Part shown: positions 44,552 through 55,932 of the stretch, one piece after another
Position numbering within the stretch: the stretch's first letter is position 1
Layout: each line of letters opens with the position of its first letter
Assembly: GCF_029407905.1 (NCBI RefSeq)
Contig: NC_073624.1
Span: 120,404,001-120,468,000 of the forward strand
Length of the DNA stretch: 64,000 nucleotides
DNA from: Bubalus kerabau
Taxonomy: Eukaryota; Chordata; Mammalia; Artiodactyla; Bovidae
Direction: 5' to 3'
Program-made: the position numbers and the translations under genes
The notes under the pieces: generated by a model
The model's input: the letters and a program-made list of their open reading frames with translations, nothing else
What the model was told of the DNA's origin: nothing
Databases searched by the model: none

Positions 44552-44940
44552 GGGCTTTGTGATGATCTAGAGGGGTGGGCTGCAGTCCATGGGGTCGCTA
44601 AGAGTTGGACACGACTGAGCAACTTCACTTTCACTTTTCACTTTCATGCATTGGAGAGGGAAATGGCAACCCACTCCAGTGTTCTTGCCTGGAGAATCCC
44701 AGGGACGGGGCAGCCTGGTGGGCTGCCGTCTATGGGGTCGCACAGAGCCGGACACGACTGAAGCGACTTAGCAGCAGCAGCAGCAGCAGCAGCAGCAGAG
44801 GGGTGGGTGTGGGGAGGGGAGGGAGGCTCAACAGGGAGGAGATATATGTATAATTATGGCTGCGCATTGTTGTACAGCAAAAACCAACACAACATTGCAA
44901 AGCAATTTTCCTCCAATTAAAAAATAAACTTTAAAAAAAA
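44552..44940 (+). mobile_element. L1 3' UTR, split by BOV-A2
   Basis: TTTGTGATGATCTAGAGGGG before the SINE and GAGGGAGGCTCAACAGGGAG, then ATATATGTATAATTATGGCTG and CAAAGCAATTTTCCTCCAAT with an A tail after it, are one L1 3' UTR once the SINE is removed. Confidence 0.82.
44580..44796 (+). mobile_element. BOV-A2 SINE, 5'-truncated, long AGC tail
   Basis: Begins within monomer 1 (CTGCAGTCCATGGGGTCGC) and ends with nine or so AGC units. AGAGGGGTGGG occurs at 44569-44579 and at 44797-44807 as a perfect target-site duplication. Low divergence and a long tail suggest a recent insertion. Confidence 0.95.
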
Positions 44941-45255
44941 GGGGGGGTATAGGGCTCTATCTCTACCTGTGACTGGCAAAAGACAAAGACAGGTAAAGAT
45001 ATAGGTAAAGTTGTAATTGAAAAAGAGTTGTTTAAATAGAAGATAGAAATGGAAGCTAAGTTGAAGAGAGTAGATCGTGAGAGATATTTAGAAGGGAAAT
45101 GGTATATTCGGAACTCCATGTTACGTTGGCTCTGCCTGAAACAGGACTGGAGACAGAGTGGTAGTCCAACCAAGAGATGGCAATGAGTTCAAGTGACAAA
45201 TAGTCAGGATTCCAACAGGAAGTGGACGTCATGCTTATATTAAGATAATTCTGCC
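44941..45255. other. Unique sequence
   Basis: Begins with a G-run after the L1 tail; nothing else recognised. Confidence 0.4.
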
Positions 45256-45460
45256 TGCTAAATGGCTTCAGTTGTGTCTGACTCTTTGTGCCCCATGGAC
45301 TAGAGCCCTCCAGGCACTTCTGTCCACGGGATTCTCCAGGCAAGAATAATGGAGTGGGTTGACATTTCCTCTTCTGGAGGATCTTCCCAGCCCAGGGATC
45401 GAACTCCTGTCTCATATGTCTCCTGCATTGTCAGGCGGGTTCTTTACCACTAGTGCCAAA
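45256..45460 (-). mobile_element. Bov-tA SINE
   Basis: Minus orientation, head at the right (plus TTCTTTACCACTAGTGCC), body ending left near AAATGGCTTCAGTTGTG. A small insertion lies in the B-box region (CTCATATGTCTCCTGC). Confidence 0.9.
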
Positions 45461-48400
45461 ATGCTAGGAGGGCTTATTTAAAAAGAAATTCATCTTTACC
45501 ATCTGAGTGGGGATAAAAGAAATCTGAAACTAGAAGCAGTAAAGCTAAAATCAACCTTCCCATTAGACTCAAAGAAGATGAGAAGGATGGAATACCAAAA
45601 TCTAAAAAGAGAGTTGGGAAAAGCAGATTGCCTTGGAAGATTCACTTACAAAAGGGGAGACAGGGAAATATTATTTGACTTCTTGCATGGGTGGACTACA
45701 TCAGTTATACTTATGAAATCAAAATTTAAATAAAAGAAGTTTTGTTGACAGCTTATATGTGCTGGGGACTCTACTAAGTTTACATCATTTAAATGTCTCA
45801 ACAACTGTGTGATGTAAATGCTCTGCGAGGCAACCAAGGGAATAAATACCATGACCCCACTCTTCCTCCCCCAGAATTTCTGTCAGTGTTCCCATTGGCC
45901 ACAACCAACAGAGGACAAGGCATCACACTGATAGAAAAGGGAGAGTTGTAGCAGAACCTGGGCACATCTCAGACCTAGGTCCACCAGAGAGATGGATGCA
46001 AATTACATTCCAAATTTGGTTCAGCAGCCTTCATAATTAACAGGCTTCCCATATAGGTTGCTTGCAGATAGAGGTGGGACAATTGAGGCCATTGCAAATA
46101 TCCGCTCCACTCAGCATTTTATATCCTCACTCAAAATTAACAAGACAGTGTTCTAGAGTTATTAAAAATGGAAACTTTATGAACTGTTGGTTATTTCTTC
46201 ATGAAAATTCATAATAGCTTGCACAGTTTTATGATTCTAATGTTACAAATGCTAAGCAGTAGCTGTGATATAAGCAAAGGCAAGGACCAGAGGAGATTAA
46301 ATTAGTTGTCGATATTTTACAAAGCAGAAGCTGTGGCAACACCAGGGCAAGGTTCCATGTGGCAACTGTCAGCTGGAGCTGAGTAGCTGCTCCTCCCTTT
46401 AACGGGCGATGTGGATCCCAGTTTGTTCCATCCCAGGACACGGCTCTCCATGAGGTTAGCTGCTTCATTCATGCAAGTAATCAATACTTGGTCCCTCTTG
46501 TAACCCATGTGAAGATCATCTCAGAGGGCCTGGAACCTAGAGCAATCCCAGAGTCATCCCTTGTGTTTCCAAACCCTCTACTACCAGAGATAATTTATGG
46601 AACTAACCAGGAGCTTAGCAGTTAGACTTCAACTGGGGGAGAATCAAATATCAAAAACTTAAGCCAAAATACGGAACTCGCTTTATTTCACTTTTTTACT
46701 TCATTTTTTGAATCTTTCTCTGCTCCCCTAAAATTGTTTTCTAAGAACATTTACTGTTAAGTACCAAACTGCTGGATTAGGATTTTGCAACCCTTTTTGT
46801 TGTTGTTTACAGCGGGAGCATTTTCTTTTTCTCCTTTAATTATTTCCATTTCACCGAGATCCCTTAACCTCGATGAGACCTTCATGATCCAGACCCTGCT
46901 TACTACTCCAGCTGCGTCTCTTTTTGTTTTTCCATAGGTCCATTGTCACATCAATCTCCTCCACGACCAGAGAGAGAGTCTCCGGGAGTACTAAACTCAT
47001 AGAGTTAATGGCATATAAATCAGAAGTCTTCCCTTGTCACTGTCCTACACTAAACTCTACTAATATTCAGTTTAGCTCATAGACACTCCCCATGCTTCCA
47101 CACCCACAAATTGGGTTAGGTGCCCTGCCTTTCTATGCTCAAAAATAGCCTATACAGTATAGCCCCTACCTGTATTTTTGGCATTTGTTTATTTTTCTGT
47201 CTTCTCCATTAGACAGCCAGACTCTTGCAAGCCTGCTAAGCCACACAGTGACTGAATTAAACAATACCTAAAGTTTAACCTGAACTGCCAATTCAGTCAA
47301 CTGCAACTTCAATGTTGTTCTAGGTGTTAATAACACAATCTGGACCCAGAATTGATTTCTCTATTTTATCTCCTTTTCGTCCCTGACACTTCCCAATCCC
47401 ATCCCCAAAGTGATTTTTCTAATTATTATTTTAATTTTTTTATCCCAGTAGTCAATATCCTCTATGTAGGCTCAGAGAATACATTTTTTAAAGATCATAA
47501 CAAATGATAGAAACCCTTATCACAAGTGATACTATTATAGGAAATGTAGCTCAAAACAAGACACTCAGTTCCTCGGGTGTGTTCTACAATACATCTGTGG
47601 ACTGCTCACTCAATGGAGCCCAAGTTCAAGTCCTTTAAACACACTGGGGTTTCAACAACTACTTGCCAGTCTTCCCTCCTCATTTTTTCTTCTACCTCAC
47701 TTTGCCTCTCCTCAACACATACACAAATCCACAAGCAATATTTACTACACAAACCTGTTTGGCTTTCAATTACAAGAGATGTCAACTTAATGGATTAGGG
47801 ATGACACTGTTCCTATTCCATTCAAGGAACACAGTCAATAGGAAATAAATCTTCATCCATCAATACACTGGAGATCAGAGGGCCTCTTAGGACACTCTCT
47901 CATTCACCTAGAAATACCCTGGGTTTCAGTAAAACAACTCAGTGGTACCCTCTATTCAGATGAGTGACACACACCCCTCCTTACCAAAAAGATAGGTGCA
48001 GATAACCACTGAAAGGACTGCAATGAGCTTAAGTTTAATTTCACCACAATTGACCACATTTAGCACAAAACAGAAGGAATCTCAGACAGACTAGCTCTTT
48101 AGAATTTAAAGTCATACTAGGGTCTGAACACCAAAAGTATATGAGCTCCCTAATCAGTATGCCCTGGTGTACAGAGATCAGAAGAATCTTCAGATAATCC
48201 AAGAATTAAATGTCAAGCCCTCAAATCACTGAATGAACAATAAACAGAGTAATTTAATCAGATCACCTGCCTCTTGAAGGCTTAGTTCCTGGAGTGGCCT
48301 GCTAGTGTTCTATGTCTTATCTTTCTAAAGGCCATTTTTATCATCAGCTGTTTAAACCACTACAGTGACTCCTTAATATTTATAGAAGTAATATTTATAT

Positions 48401-48805
48401 TTATAGAATTATAATATTAATATTTATAGAAGTTTGTGGGCATAGCATCCAATATCTTGCACAATCCAGGGCCAATCCATATAATATTCTAACCCCCAGC
48501 GTGGTCTCTTCTTTGTCCCTCTAACAAGCTACCACAATTTGCTACCTGTGGTTTCTACACAGTTTTGCCAACAAGTCCCACCCAGGAATCGTATGTCTGA
48601 GAACTCTCCTCCTAGCCATTAGCACTCAACTCTTCCCCTCTTGTTTGACTTCCACATGCTCTTAATATCACAGAAAGTCATGGCTAAGGGCACCTTGACC
48701 TTCTTCTGGGGTGTCCAGTGGCATTTTTAATTTTTCTTTTAAAACATTGGTATACTTCCCATGTCCATTTTTACATAAAATCATACATGAGAACCTATTA
48801 ACTCT
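45461..48805. other. Longest stretch without recognised repeats
   Basis: Over 3.3 kb of AT-rich DNA where I identify no mobile element, RNA gene or coding exon. Frames at 46229-46508 and 47577-47848 are short, lack motifs and lack splice context. If a conserved host element exists in the window, this interval and 26663-28651 are the most likely places. Confidence 0.45.
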
Positions 48806-49000
48806 TTTTTAATTTTTAAAAAAATATTTATATTTATTTATCTGACTGCACCAGGTCTTCGCTGCGGCATGCGGGATCTTCAGTTGTGGCAGGTGAAATC
48901 AGCTGAGGCGTGTGGGATCTAGTTCCCTAACCAGGAACTGCCCCCAGGCCCCTTACATTGGGATCTCGGGTTCTTAGCCACTGGACCACCAGGGAAGTCC
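48806..49000 (-). mobile_element. CHR-type SINE (cetartiodactyl tRNA-Glu)
   Basis: The right end, plus text CCACTGGACCACCAGGGAAG followed by TCC, is the reversed CHR head. The body contains CTTCGCTGCGGCATGCGGGA and CCTAACCAGGAACTG, and a TTTATTTAT tail lies at the left. Confidence 0.8.
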
Positions 49001-49374
49001 TGGGACACTGCTAGTCTACACACACATAGGACTGGAGTCCCTTTGGTCAAAGGCAGGGAACAGGGCTTGAGGCAACCCCACTCGCTCATGGAATATATTT
49101 GGAAAATACCTGATCCAGTCCAATCTCTTCATTTTATAAATGAGGAAAGAAGTATGGTTCACAAATATTAAGAAATTTTCAAAGCCACATATCTAATTCA
49201 AGCAGAGATAGAGTTTTCTAGTCAGGTGTTCTAGCTCAGATTCGAGTACCTCCACAATATTGAAATTCAGGGTCAGATGCTAACATTGCATCTCACTGTG
49301 GATGGATGATTCCACACACTAAACTATGAGTTGAAAAGACAGGCAGCCTCTGATTATGCCATCCCTTCCTTGCA
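49001..49374. other. Diverged sequence with probable MIR
   Basis: About 49090-49255 resembles MIR (TCTTCATTTTATAAATGAGG, AAATTTTCAAAGCCACAT, CTCAGATTCGAGTACC). The rest is unassigned. Confidence 0.5.
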
Positions 49375-49865
49375 AGCCTTCATTATGCAACAAATATGTT
49401 TTGAGTGCTTTCTGTGTGTTAAAAATTGTTCAACCAACTAGGGATTTGGAGGTGGATAACTCAGCATGATCCTTGACTTCAAAGAACATGAAATCATGAG
49501 AAAAAACATGGGACGTTAGAGAGCAAGGAATGGGCAGACTATACTGGGTTTGAAGAACATGGTAAGAATTTTGGATTTTTATCTTAAATGCAGTAATAAG
49601 CTATTGAAAAGTTTTAAGCAAGGGGGTAACACTTATTCACCCAATCAATAAAGATAATCTTCATCTACTACATGCCAAACACTGCTGTAGAATAGGAGGT
49701 ACAGTCATAAACAGCCACACAATTCTTTGCCCTCATGGAAATACCCCATGGAAGCGACAGTCACCAGTCAGTAAATAAGCGAAGCACAGCAATATGTGGA
49801 TGGCAGTGGCTGCCATGGAGACAAGACAGGGGAAGGACAGGGTGTGCCCGTGTGGGCTGCCATCT
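49375..49865 (+). mobile_element. L2-like LINE 3' region, left part
   Basis: Two segments: one with TTTTGAGTGCTTTCTGTGTG and AAGCTATTGAAAAGTTTTAA then GCAAGGGGGTAAC, the second from CTACATGCCAAACACTGCTG with TGCCCTCATGGAA and GTCAGTAAATAAG. The word order fits L2 3' regions. The second segment continues after the LTR at 50484. Confidence 0.55.
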
Positions 49866-50483
49866 TCATTTGGGAGGTGTAATGGTGAATTTTATGTGTC
49901 AACTTAACTGGGACATGCACTGCCCAGACACTGGGTCAAACATTATTCTCAGTATGTCTGTTTCTGGATGAGATTAGCATTTGACTCTGTAGACTGAATT
50001 AAGCAGATTGCCCTTCCTAATATAGATGGACATCATTCAATAGGTTGAAGATATGAATAGAAAAATCAAGACTAAGAGGGAACTTCACCTGCCTGAAGTC
50101 CAGCTTTGCTTTAACTGGAACACAGATCTGCTCCTGCTTTTGAGTTGGAACATAGACCACCTCTTGGCTCTCAGGTCGTCTGACATAGACTGGAGCAATA
50201 CAACCAGCTCTCTTGGTCTCCAGCTTGCCTAATGCAGGTCCTGGGACTTCTCACCTCCATAATCATATGAGCCAATTCCTTGTAATAACTATTTCTCTCC
50301 CTCTGTATAGTATGGTACACACACACACACACACATATGTGTGTGTGTGTGTGTGTATACACACACAGGATATATAGGATATATAAACACATATACATAC
50401 ATATACATATATATATACACACACACATATATGTATATCCTAAGGGTTCTGTTTTTCTGGAGAATCCTGACTAATACAAGCAG
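49866..50483 (+). mobile_element. Old mammalian LTR-like element, family uncertain
   Basis: TGGTGAATTTTATGTGTCAA, then CTTAACTGGGACATG, GGTCAAACATTATTCTCAG, TTTCTGGATGAGATTAGCAT, AGCAGATTGCCCTTCCTAAT, GAGCCAATTCCTTGTAATAA and GTTCTGTTTTTCTGGAGAAT with CCTGACTAATACA form a known ancient mammalian repeat, probably ERVL-related. I do not assign a family name. The microsatellite lies near its 3' end. Confidence 0.65.
50309..50440. repeat. CA/TG/TA microsatellite with 42-bp palindrome
   Basis: 50316-50357 is a perfect palindrome: a CA run of about ten units, a central ATAT, then a TG run of equal length. It is followed by further TATACACACA, ATACATACATA and ACACATATATG blocks. Confidence 0.92.
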
Positions 50484-51010
50484 AATAGGAAGACATCACT
50501 GGGACATGCTATCTAAGCAAAGACTTGAAAGAAATGAGGAAACAAGACATGAGTGTCTGTGGTGGAATCTCAGAATGAGCCGCCAGTGAGGTAAGGAGAA
50601 ACACTGGAAATTGTGACAGCCCAGAAGCCTACTGAAGAGAGGGTTTCAAGGAGTAAGGAATAATCAGTTATGCCACATGCTGGCTCAGTTAAGATGAGGG
50701 CTAAGAATTGACTGTTGAATTTTGCAGTGTGGAAGTCATTGTCAAACTTTGATAAAAATAGTCTCAGTAAGGTAATGGTGGGTATTGGCCTGAATGGAAG
50801 GCATTCAGAGAGAATGGGAGAATTGGAGGAAATGAGCATAAATGAGCATAAATCTATTGAAAGGAAGTTTTCTATAAATGAGAACAAAGAAATGGGTAAT
50901 AGAAAGAGGGAGATTGGAGTAGATACTCTCAAAAAAATGACTCAGTAGGGAGGGTAAAATGTGATGCTAGAGAGAGCAGGGAGAAAATCTAGAGTGTTTC
51001 ATTTAGTAAC
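50484..51010 (+). mobile_element. L2-like LINE 3' region, right part
   Basis: GTTTCAAGGAGTAAGGAATA, ATGCTGGCTCAGTTAAGATG, TTGCAGTGTGGAAGTCATTG and ATAGTCTCAGTAAGGTAATG keep the order of an L2 3' region that was interrupted by the LTR. Confidence 0.55.
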
Positions 51011-51189
51011 TGAAAGGAGATGTCATCTCACCCATAGGCAGAGGGTTGGCTTTAGATAGGATATAAAGAGTCCATCTCCAAAAATAGGAGGTAAAAGAGG
51101 TTGAAGTGAAACAGATACTGGTATGTGGATAGATGTACTGGTGGGAGCCTGTGGATATAATCAAAGTTAGGTTTAAAAAGTTAATTCTG

Positions 51190-51275
51190 GGGACTTCCCT
51201 GGTGGTCCAGTGCTTAAGACAGGTTCTATCCCTAGTCAGGGAACTAAGATTCCACATGCCAGCATGACCAAAACT
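51190..51275 (+). mobile_element. CHR-type SINE with 18-bp duplication
   Basis: Head GGACTTCCCTGGTGGTCCAG, then CAGGTTCTATCCCTAGTCAG and CTAAGATTCCACATGCC; about 20 bases between the A and B boxes are missing. TTTAAAAAGTTAATTCTG at 51172-51189 is repeated perfectly at 51276-51293. Confidence 0.93.
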
Positions 51276-51293
51276 TTTAAAAAGTTAATTCTG

Positions 51294-52678
51294 ACTGCTC
51301 TAGGGCAATCAGATAAGTATGAAGACAAATAGCCCAGAAATAAAGCTGGTATAATGGTACACACAAAAGATTTTGGTGGTATGGACTAACGTGGTGGCAG
51401 TGGCAATGAATTCTATATTATAACTAAGCATATATGTTATCTCATTTCTATGTATCATCATCCATAATTCTTCTACACAAGTATTTATTTATATATTTAT
51501 TTTGCAAATAAACTCAAACTTCTAAATTATATCCAAGAATGAATAAAGACAGAAAATTTTAAATTCCTATCACAAATATAGCTAGAAAATAACTTTCCCA
51601 TTCATTTTGATGTTCTATTGGATGTAATCTTATTTCAACATATTCTGTAATCAGAAAAAACATGCAAATAATAGATGACAATATTTTTGGCTAATCCTGT
51701 TTCCCCATACTTTCACCAATTCCCACAATAATAGATATGTGACAGAAAAAGTTCTTTTATTTTTTTTTAAGAAATGCAACTATATGTTATTAAAATTAAG
51801 AGCTAGCTGATGGGAAGGGAGGTATGGATTTGTTCATAAACTTTAAAGAATTATTAGTCAAGGCAAAAAAATTCCATAGAATTGAGACTGAAATAATACA
51901 CCTCACATTTTTATCTTCTACATGTTCTTGATTATTTTATCCCCACCACAATATGCATTTATCCTTTTTGTCTCTTTTAAAGCGTCAACAAGAAATGTAT
52001 TTGTAACCATTTTTGCTTTTTATTTAGTCACCTGATGTGAGACCATCTAACATGCACAACCCCACACTTCCCAGTGAGATTTGAAACATGCCTAGACTCT
52101 CCGGTAGAAAATAGGTAATTCCCAGTCAGGGAAAATGTTATGCTGTAAATAGCTGCCTCTTGCATTAATCCACAGCCTTTACTATTTGCTCCATTTTCTT
52201 TCATAAGATTAACATTTAAAAGCCTCTTTGTCATAGACTGAAATTGAATTGTGAAATGTTCTCCTGAATAAATAATTTCTTCCTGAATGTTAATTACATA
52301 GGCAACTATCCTGAAGTGTAATTTTACATAAATACAGTGTTAGATATGAACAATTGCACAAATGCCTCCTCGAAGGGAAAAAAAAGAAGTTTCTGAGGTT
52401 GAAATGAAAGTATCTGACATGCTGGATAAATATGGAACATTTGATGTATTGAATATTAATCTGTATGTTTATAGAACTCATTTCACAGCTTTAGGGCAAC
52501 TATATCAGTTAAATATTCATAAAGACAAAATATACATACTTTATTTTCCTTATATATTCATGGCAATGACAAAAATCAGTAGATTGATACTTAAAGATCT
52601 AAGCCAAAAGTTATAAATGAGATAGCCTCAAATTACAAGTAATCTGAAAATAAAATTTATCCAATTTTTCCTCCAGGT
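51294..52678. other. Unique sequence
   Basis: AT-rich, no recognised repeat. The frames at 52290-52616 are unsupported. Confidence 0.4.
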
Positions 52679-52690
52679 AAAGTACTTTAT

Positions 52691-52877
52691 GAGTTTCCCG
52701 GGTGGCTCAGTGTAAACAATCCCTGCCAATGCAGGAGACATGGGTTCAATCCCTGGGTTGAGAAGATCCCCTGGAGAACAAAATGCCAACTCGAACAGTT
52801 TTGCCTGGGAAATGCCAGGGACAGAGGAGCTGGGCAGACCCAAAAGAGTCAGACATGACTTAGCAACTAAATGAAAC
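52691..52877 (+). mobile_element. Bov-tA SINE with perfect target duplication
   Basis: Head GAGTTTCCCGGGTGGCTCAG, B-box GGTTCAATCCC, and a diverged Bov-A unit to GACTTAGCAACTAA. AAAGTACTTTAT occurs at 52679-52690 and 52878-52889. Confidence 0.94.
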
Positions 52878-53084
52878 AAAGTACTTTATATGCCATTATC
52901 AGCTTCTTATTTGATAATAATATGATGTTATGCTGAATCTGGTGATGAAGTGGTTTTCAGAAAGCAACCTTGTTAACTATCACAGCCAACAGACTCTTAG
53001 TCAAGGAGTCTTACTCCAATAAGGGTCACAGTCACATTGGATCCAGACTCATTTGCTCACTGAAGGTAGTGCCTAGTAAAGCAG

Positions 53085-53312
53085 CTACTGCTCATTGAGC
53101 ACCGTCTATGTGCAGGCACTGCCCCAGAAGCTGTGCTTCTGCCGTCCCTTTAACCTCACTGATTCTATGACACCATGACAACCACATGGGGAAACCAAGC
53201 TTGGGAATTTTTTTAACTTGCCAAATTCATACAGCAACACAAAAGGTAGAATCCAAATCCAAATCCAGGTCTTTCTTACCTCCAGAGCCCACATTATTAC
53301 ACAGATGATAGA
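53085..53312 (+). mobile_element. MIR SINE
   Basis: CTCATTGAGCACCGTCTATG, TGCAGGCACTGCCCC, CATGGGGAAACCAAGCTTGG and CAGGTCTTTCTTACC follow the full MIR order. Confidence 0.75.
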
Positions 53313-54849
53313 AGAGTTTTGTAACATAGAAAGAAGCACCTTAGAATTAGCCCAAAGTTGAAAATCTACCAGTGTTTTAAATCACTACCTTAACTTCCCT
53401 ACCTTTTTTCTTCTTTAACAAATATTTATCCTGAGTTGACATTGGGCCTGGAATAAGTGTAGTAAGTAGCCAAATAATCTGCCTGAATTAGAAGAAGGAA
53501 TCAATCAATTAGATTATTTGCTGTTAATTTTTTTAAAAAATTGAGATTTTAAATTTTAGTTTATAAATCCTTCTTAGTGTGATCTGCAGACCAAAAACAT
53601 CCCAGTCAACTGGGACATTGTTAGAAATATAGAAATCCCCTCCCTACCCTCCCAACCAAAGTACCTAGTTTGAGCAGCACTGCTATCCAAGTTCACACAG
53701 ACCCAACAGTAATCGCCTTTAAATTTTGTTTTTTAATGCAATGAAGTTTCAGAAGTGTCATTTGCAAGTTGACACTATAAACTTCTAGTACTTGATGATG
53801 ATGAGAAAGTAGGTCAGCAGATGCACCGGGTAAGTTTTTGGGAAGTGTTTTCATTGGGTTTTGAAATTCCCCCAAATTTTCCTATAAAACTAACCCAGAA
53901 AAGCTTCTATTTAGAGATTTGTCGGCAGACGGCTTTTACTACTGAATTTCAGTGGGAGGATTCTGTTTTCAGAAAGTACTTCAGTCACTGATTTTAAAAA
54001 ATAATGAATAGCTGACTTTCATATTATGTTAAGGTTTGTTTATATTTCTATTCTGTAGCACACTGTCATGAATCACAAAATACCACATTAATATCGCCAA
54101 TATTTTTATGACATGTTTAAGAGAACAAACTGCTATTCTGGATTTATAAACTATTCAATGACTTGTCCACATGATTGCATAATAAGTAAACATCACTATT
54201 ATTACTATTTTAACTTAATATTTTTTACTTACACCCCCAAAGAATTCACACCAATACTTTTTCACAGTTCCCAAATTTGTTTGGTATTAAGACAGCAATG
54301 GAACATTTGCAGAGTACATTATAATCAGCTGTTACTGAAACTTTCTCAAAACCCTACATGCTGAAAAGGCACAGGTTAAATTGTCTTTACCTGTGCATGG
54401 AGTCAGTAATCCATATAGTTTTAGGATTGGGGGAGAGATTTTCTCCCTTTATCAGATAGAATTCAGGTGCAGAAAATATAATCCATTCTAGTTAACTGAA
54501 GCAGTATGGACATTTTTACAGGATATTAAATGACTTCGTCTTTAGCAGGGCTGCTAAAGCAGCCTGGTAATCTAGGCTGGGATTCACAGAATGATTCCCA
54601 AAGTCATGTCACAGAACTTGGACACTAAGGAAGCTTCTGGTCCTGACAAACTCAAAGAACTGTATAATGAAGAAGGTATCTTCTGAATCAATAAGCCATT
54701 TCAATAGCTACTAGAACCAGAATCGTAGCACTTTTGCCGCAATTCACACTAACCAGTCTTCAACAGAGTCCATTAATGTCCCATAAAGCCATTGTCCAAT
54801 GGACCAAGAAAACATGAGATAAATTAAAACTGAATATTATTCAGGCTTT
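53313..54849. other. Unique sequence
   Basis: AT-rich, nothing recognised; frames at 53693-53875 and 54113-54364 lack support. Confidence 0.4.
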
Positions 54850-55405
54850 TTAAAAAAGAGGAAATCCTGTCACTTGCTACAACATGAGTAAACCGGGAGG
54901 GCATATGCTAAGTGAAATAAACCAGACAGAAAGATAACTATTGCAGAGTAACAGTTATACACAGAGTCTCAAAACAAAGTCAAAGTTAACAGACAAGGGG
55001 TGTAAAAGTAGAGTGTAAAAGTAGTTTGCCAGGGTTTGTGGGGTGAGGGAAATAGGGAGAGGTTGGTAGAAGGGTACAAACCTGAGTAAGGTCTGAGAAT
55101 ATGATATATAACACAGTGACTATAGTTGATAACACTGTGTTCTATAATTGAAATTTGCTAAAAGTGTAGAATTCAAGTGTTCTCACCAAAAATATATGTG
55201 GTATATATATATATAATACCTCATATATACCTTTATATATTTTTTATATATATAAAGGCAAATATATGAGGTGATAGATGTGCTAATTAATTCAGTGGGG
55301 GGAATCCTTTCACAGTGTGAAGTGTATCAAATCGTCATGTTACACATTTTAAATATTTTACAATTTTATTTGTCAATTATACCACAGTAAAGCTGAAAAA
55401 ATAAG
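54850..55405 (+). mobile_element. Old L1 3' end
   Basis: CACTTGCTACAACATGAGTA, GCATATGCTAAGTGAAATAA, CTATAGTTGATAACACTGTG and a TGCTAAAAGTGTAGAATTC 3' UTR identify an old L1. It contains the AT hairpin. Confidence 0.82.
55218..55272. repeat. AT-rich hairpin
   Basis: ACCTCATATAT at the left pairs with ATATATGAGGT at the right, and CCTTTATATAT pairs with ATATATAAAGG inside, separated by a small internal loop: two stems of about 11 bp around a T-rich loop. Confidence 0.8.
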
Positions 55406-55643
55406 CCATCTGTCTCATAATGGATTACATGTTAAGATCAGCATATTCCATGAAAGTCCACCCACTGTCTTAATTTTTTATGTAAAATTAGTCAGATTCA
55501 ACGTTCCATGGAATACTATAACAGGTATTCAGAAAGATGATTACAGTGCTTGCAGAAAGATGGCAACAGGAAAGGCAAAAAAAAATCCAGAATAAGTAAC
55601 TATTCCAGTGAGAACAAGTTCCCTCCCCTTCTAAAACAGAACA

Positions 55644-55810
55644 AAGGTGAAAGTCGCATCCGACTCTTACAGTCCATGGAATTCTCCAGGCCAGAATACC
55701 AGAGTGGGTAGCCTTTCCCTTCTCCAGGGAATCTTCCCAACCCAGGGATTGAACCCAGGTCTCCCACATTGCAGGCAGATTGATTACCAGCTAAGCCACA
55801 AGGGAAGCCC
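55644..55810 (-). mobile_element. Bov-tA SINE, first of a direct pair
   Basis: Minus orientation: head at the right (plus CTAAGCCACAAGGGAAGCCC), body to the left with an internal deletion in the 3' third, ending at GAAAGTCGCATCCGACTC. Confidence 0.9.
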
Positions 55811-55932
55811 AAGAATACTGGAGTGGGTAGCCTATCCCTTCTGCAGGGGATCTTCCTGACCCAGGAATCGAACCAGGGTCTACTGCATTGCAGGTGGATT
55901 ATTTCACAACTGAGCTATCAGGGAAGCCCCAA
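55811..55932 (-). mobile_element. Bov-tA SINE, second of a direct pair, truncated
   Basis: Minus orientation: head at the right (plus TGAGCTATCAGGGAAGCCCC). The body stops at AAGAATACTGGAGTGGGTAG, abutting the head of the neighbour with no spacer. Confidence 0.9.

Noticed and set aside
46229..46508. Two overlapping minus frames in the longest repeat-free stretch
   Set aside because: Short, overlapping in different frames, without splice sites or motifs I can defend.
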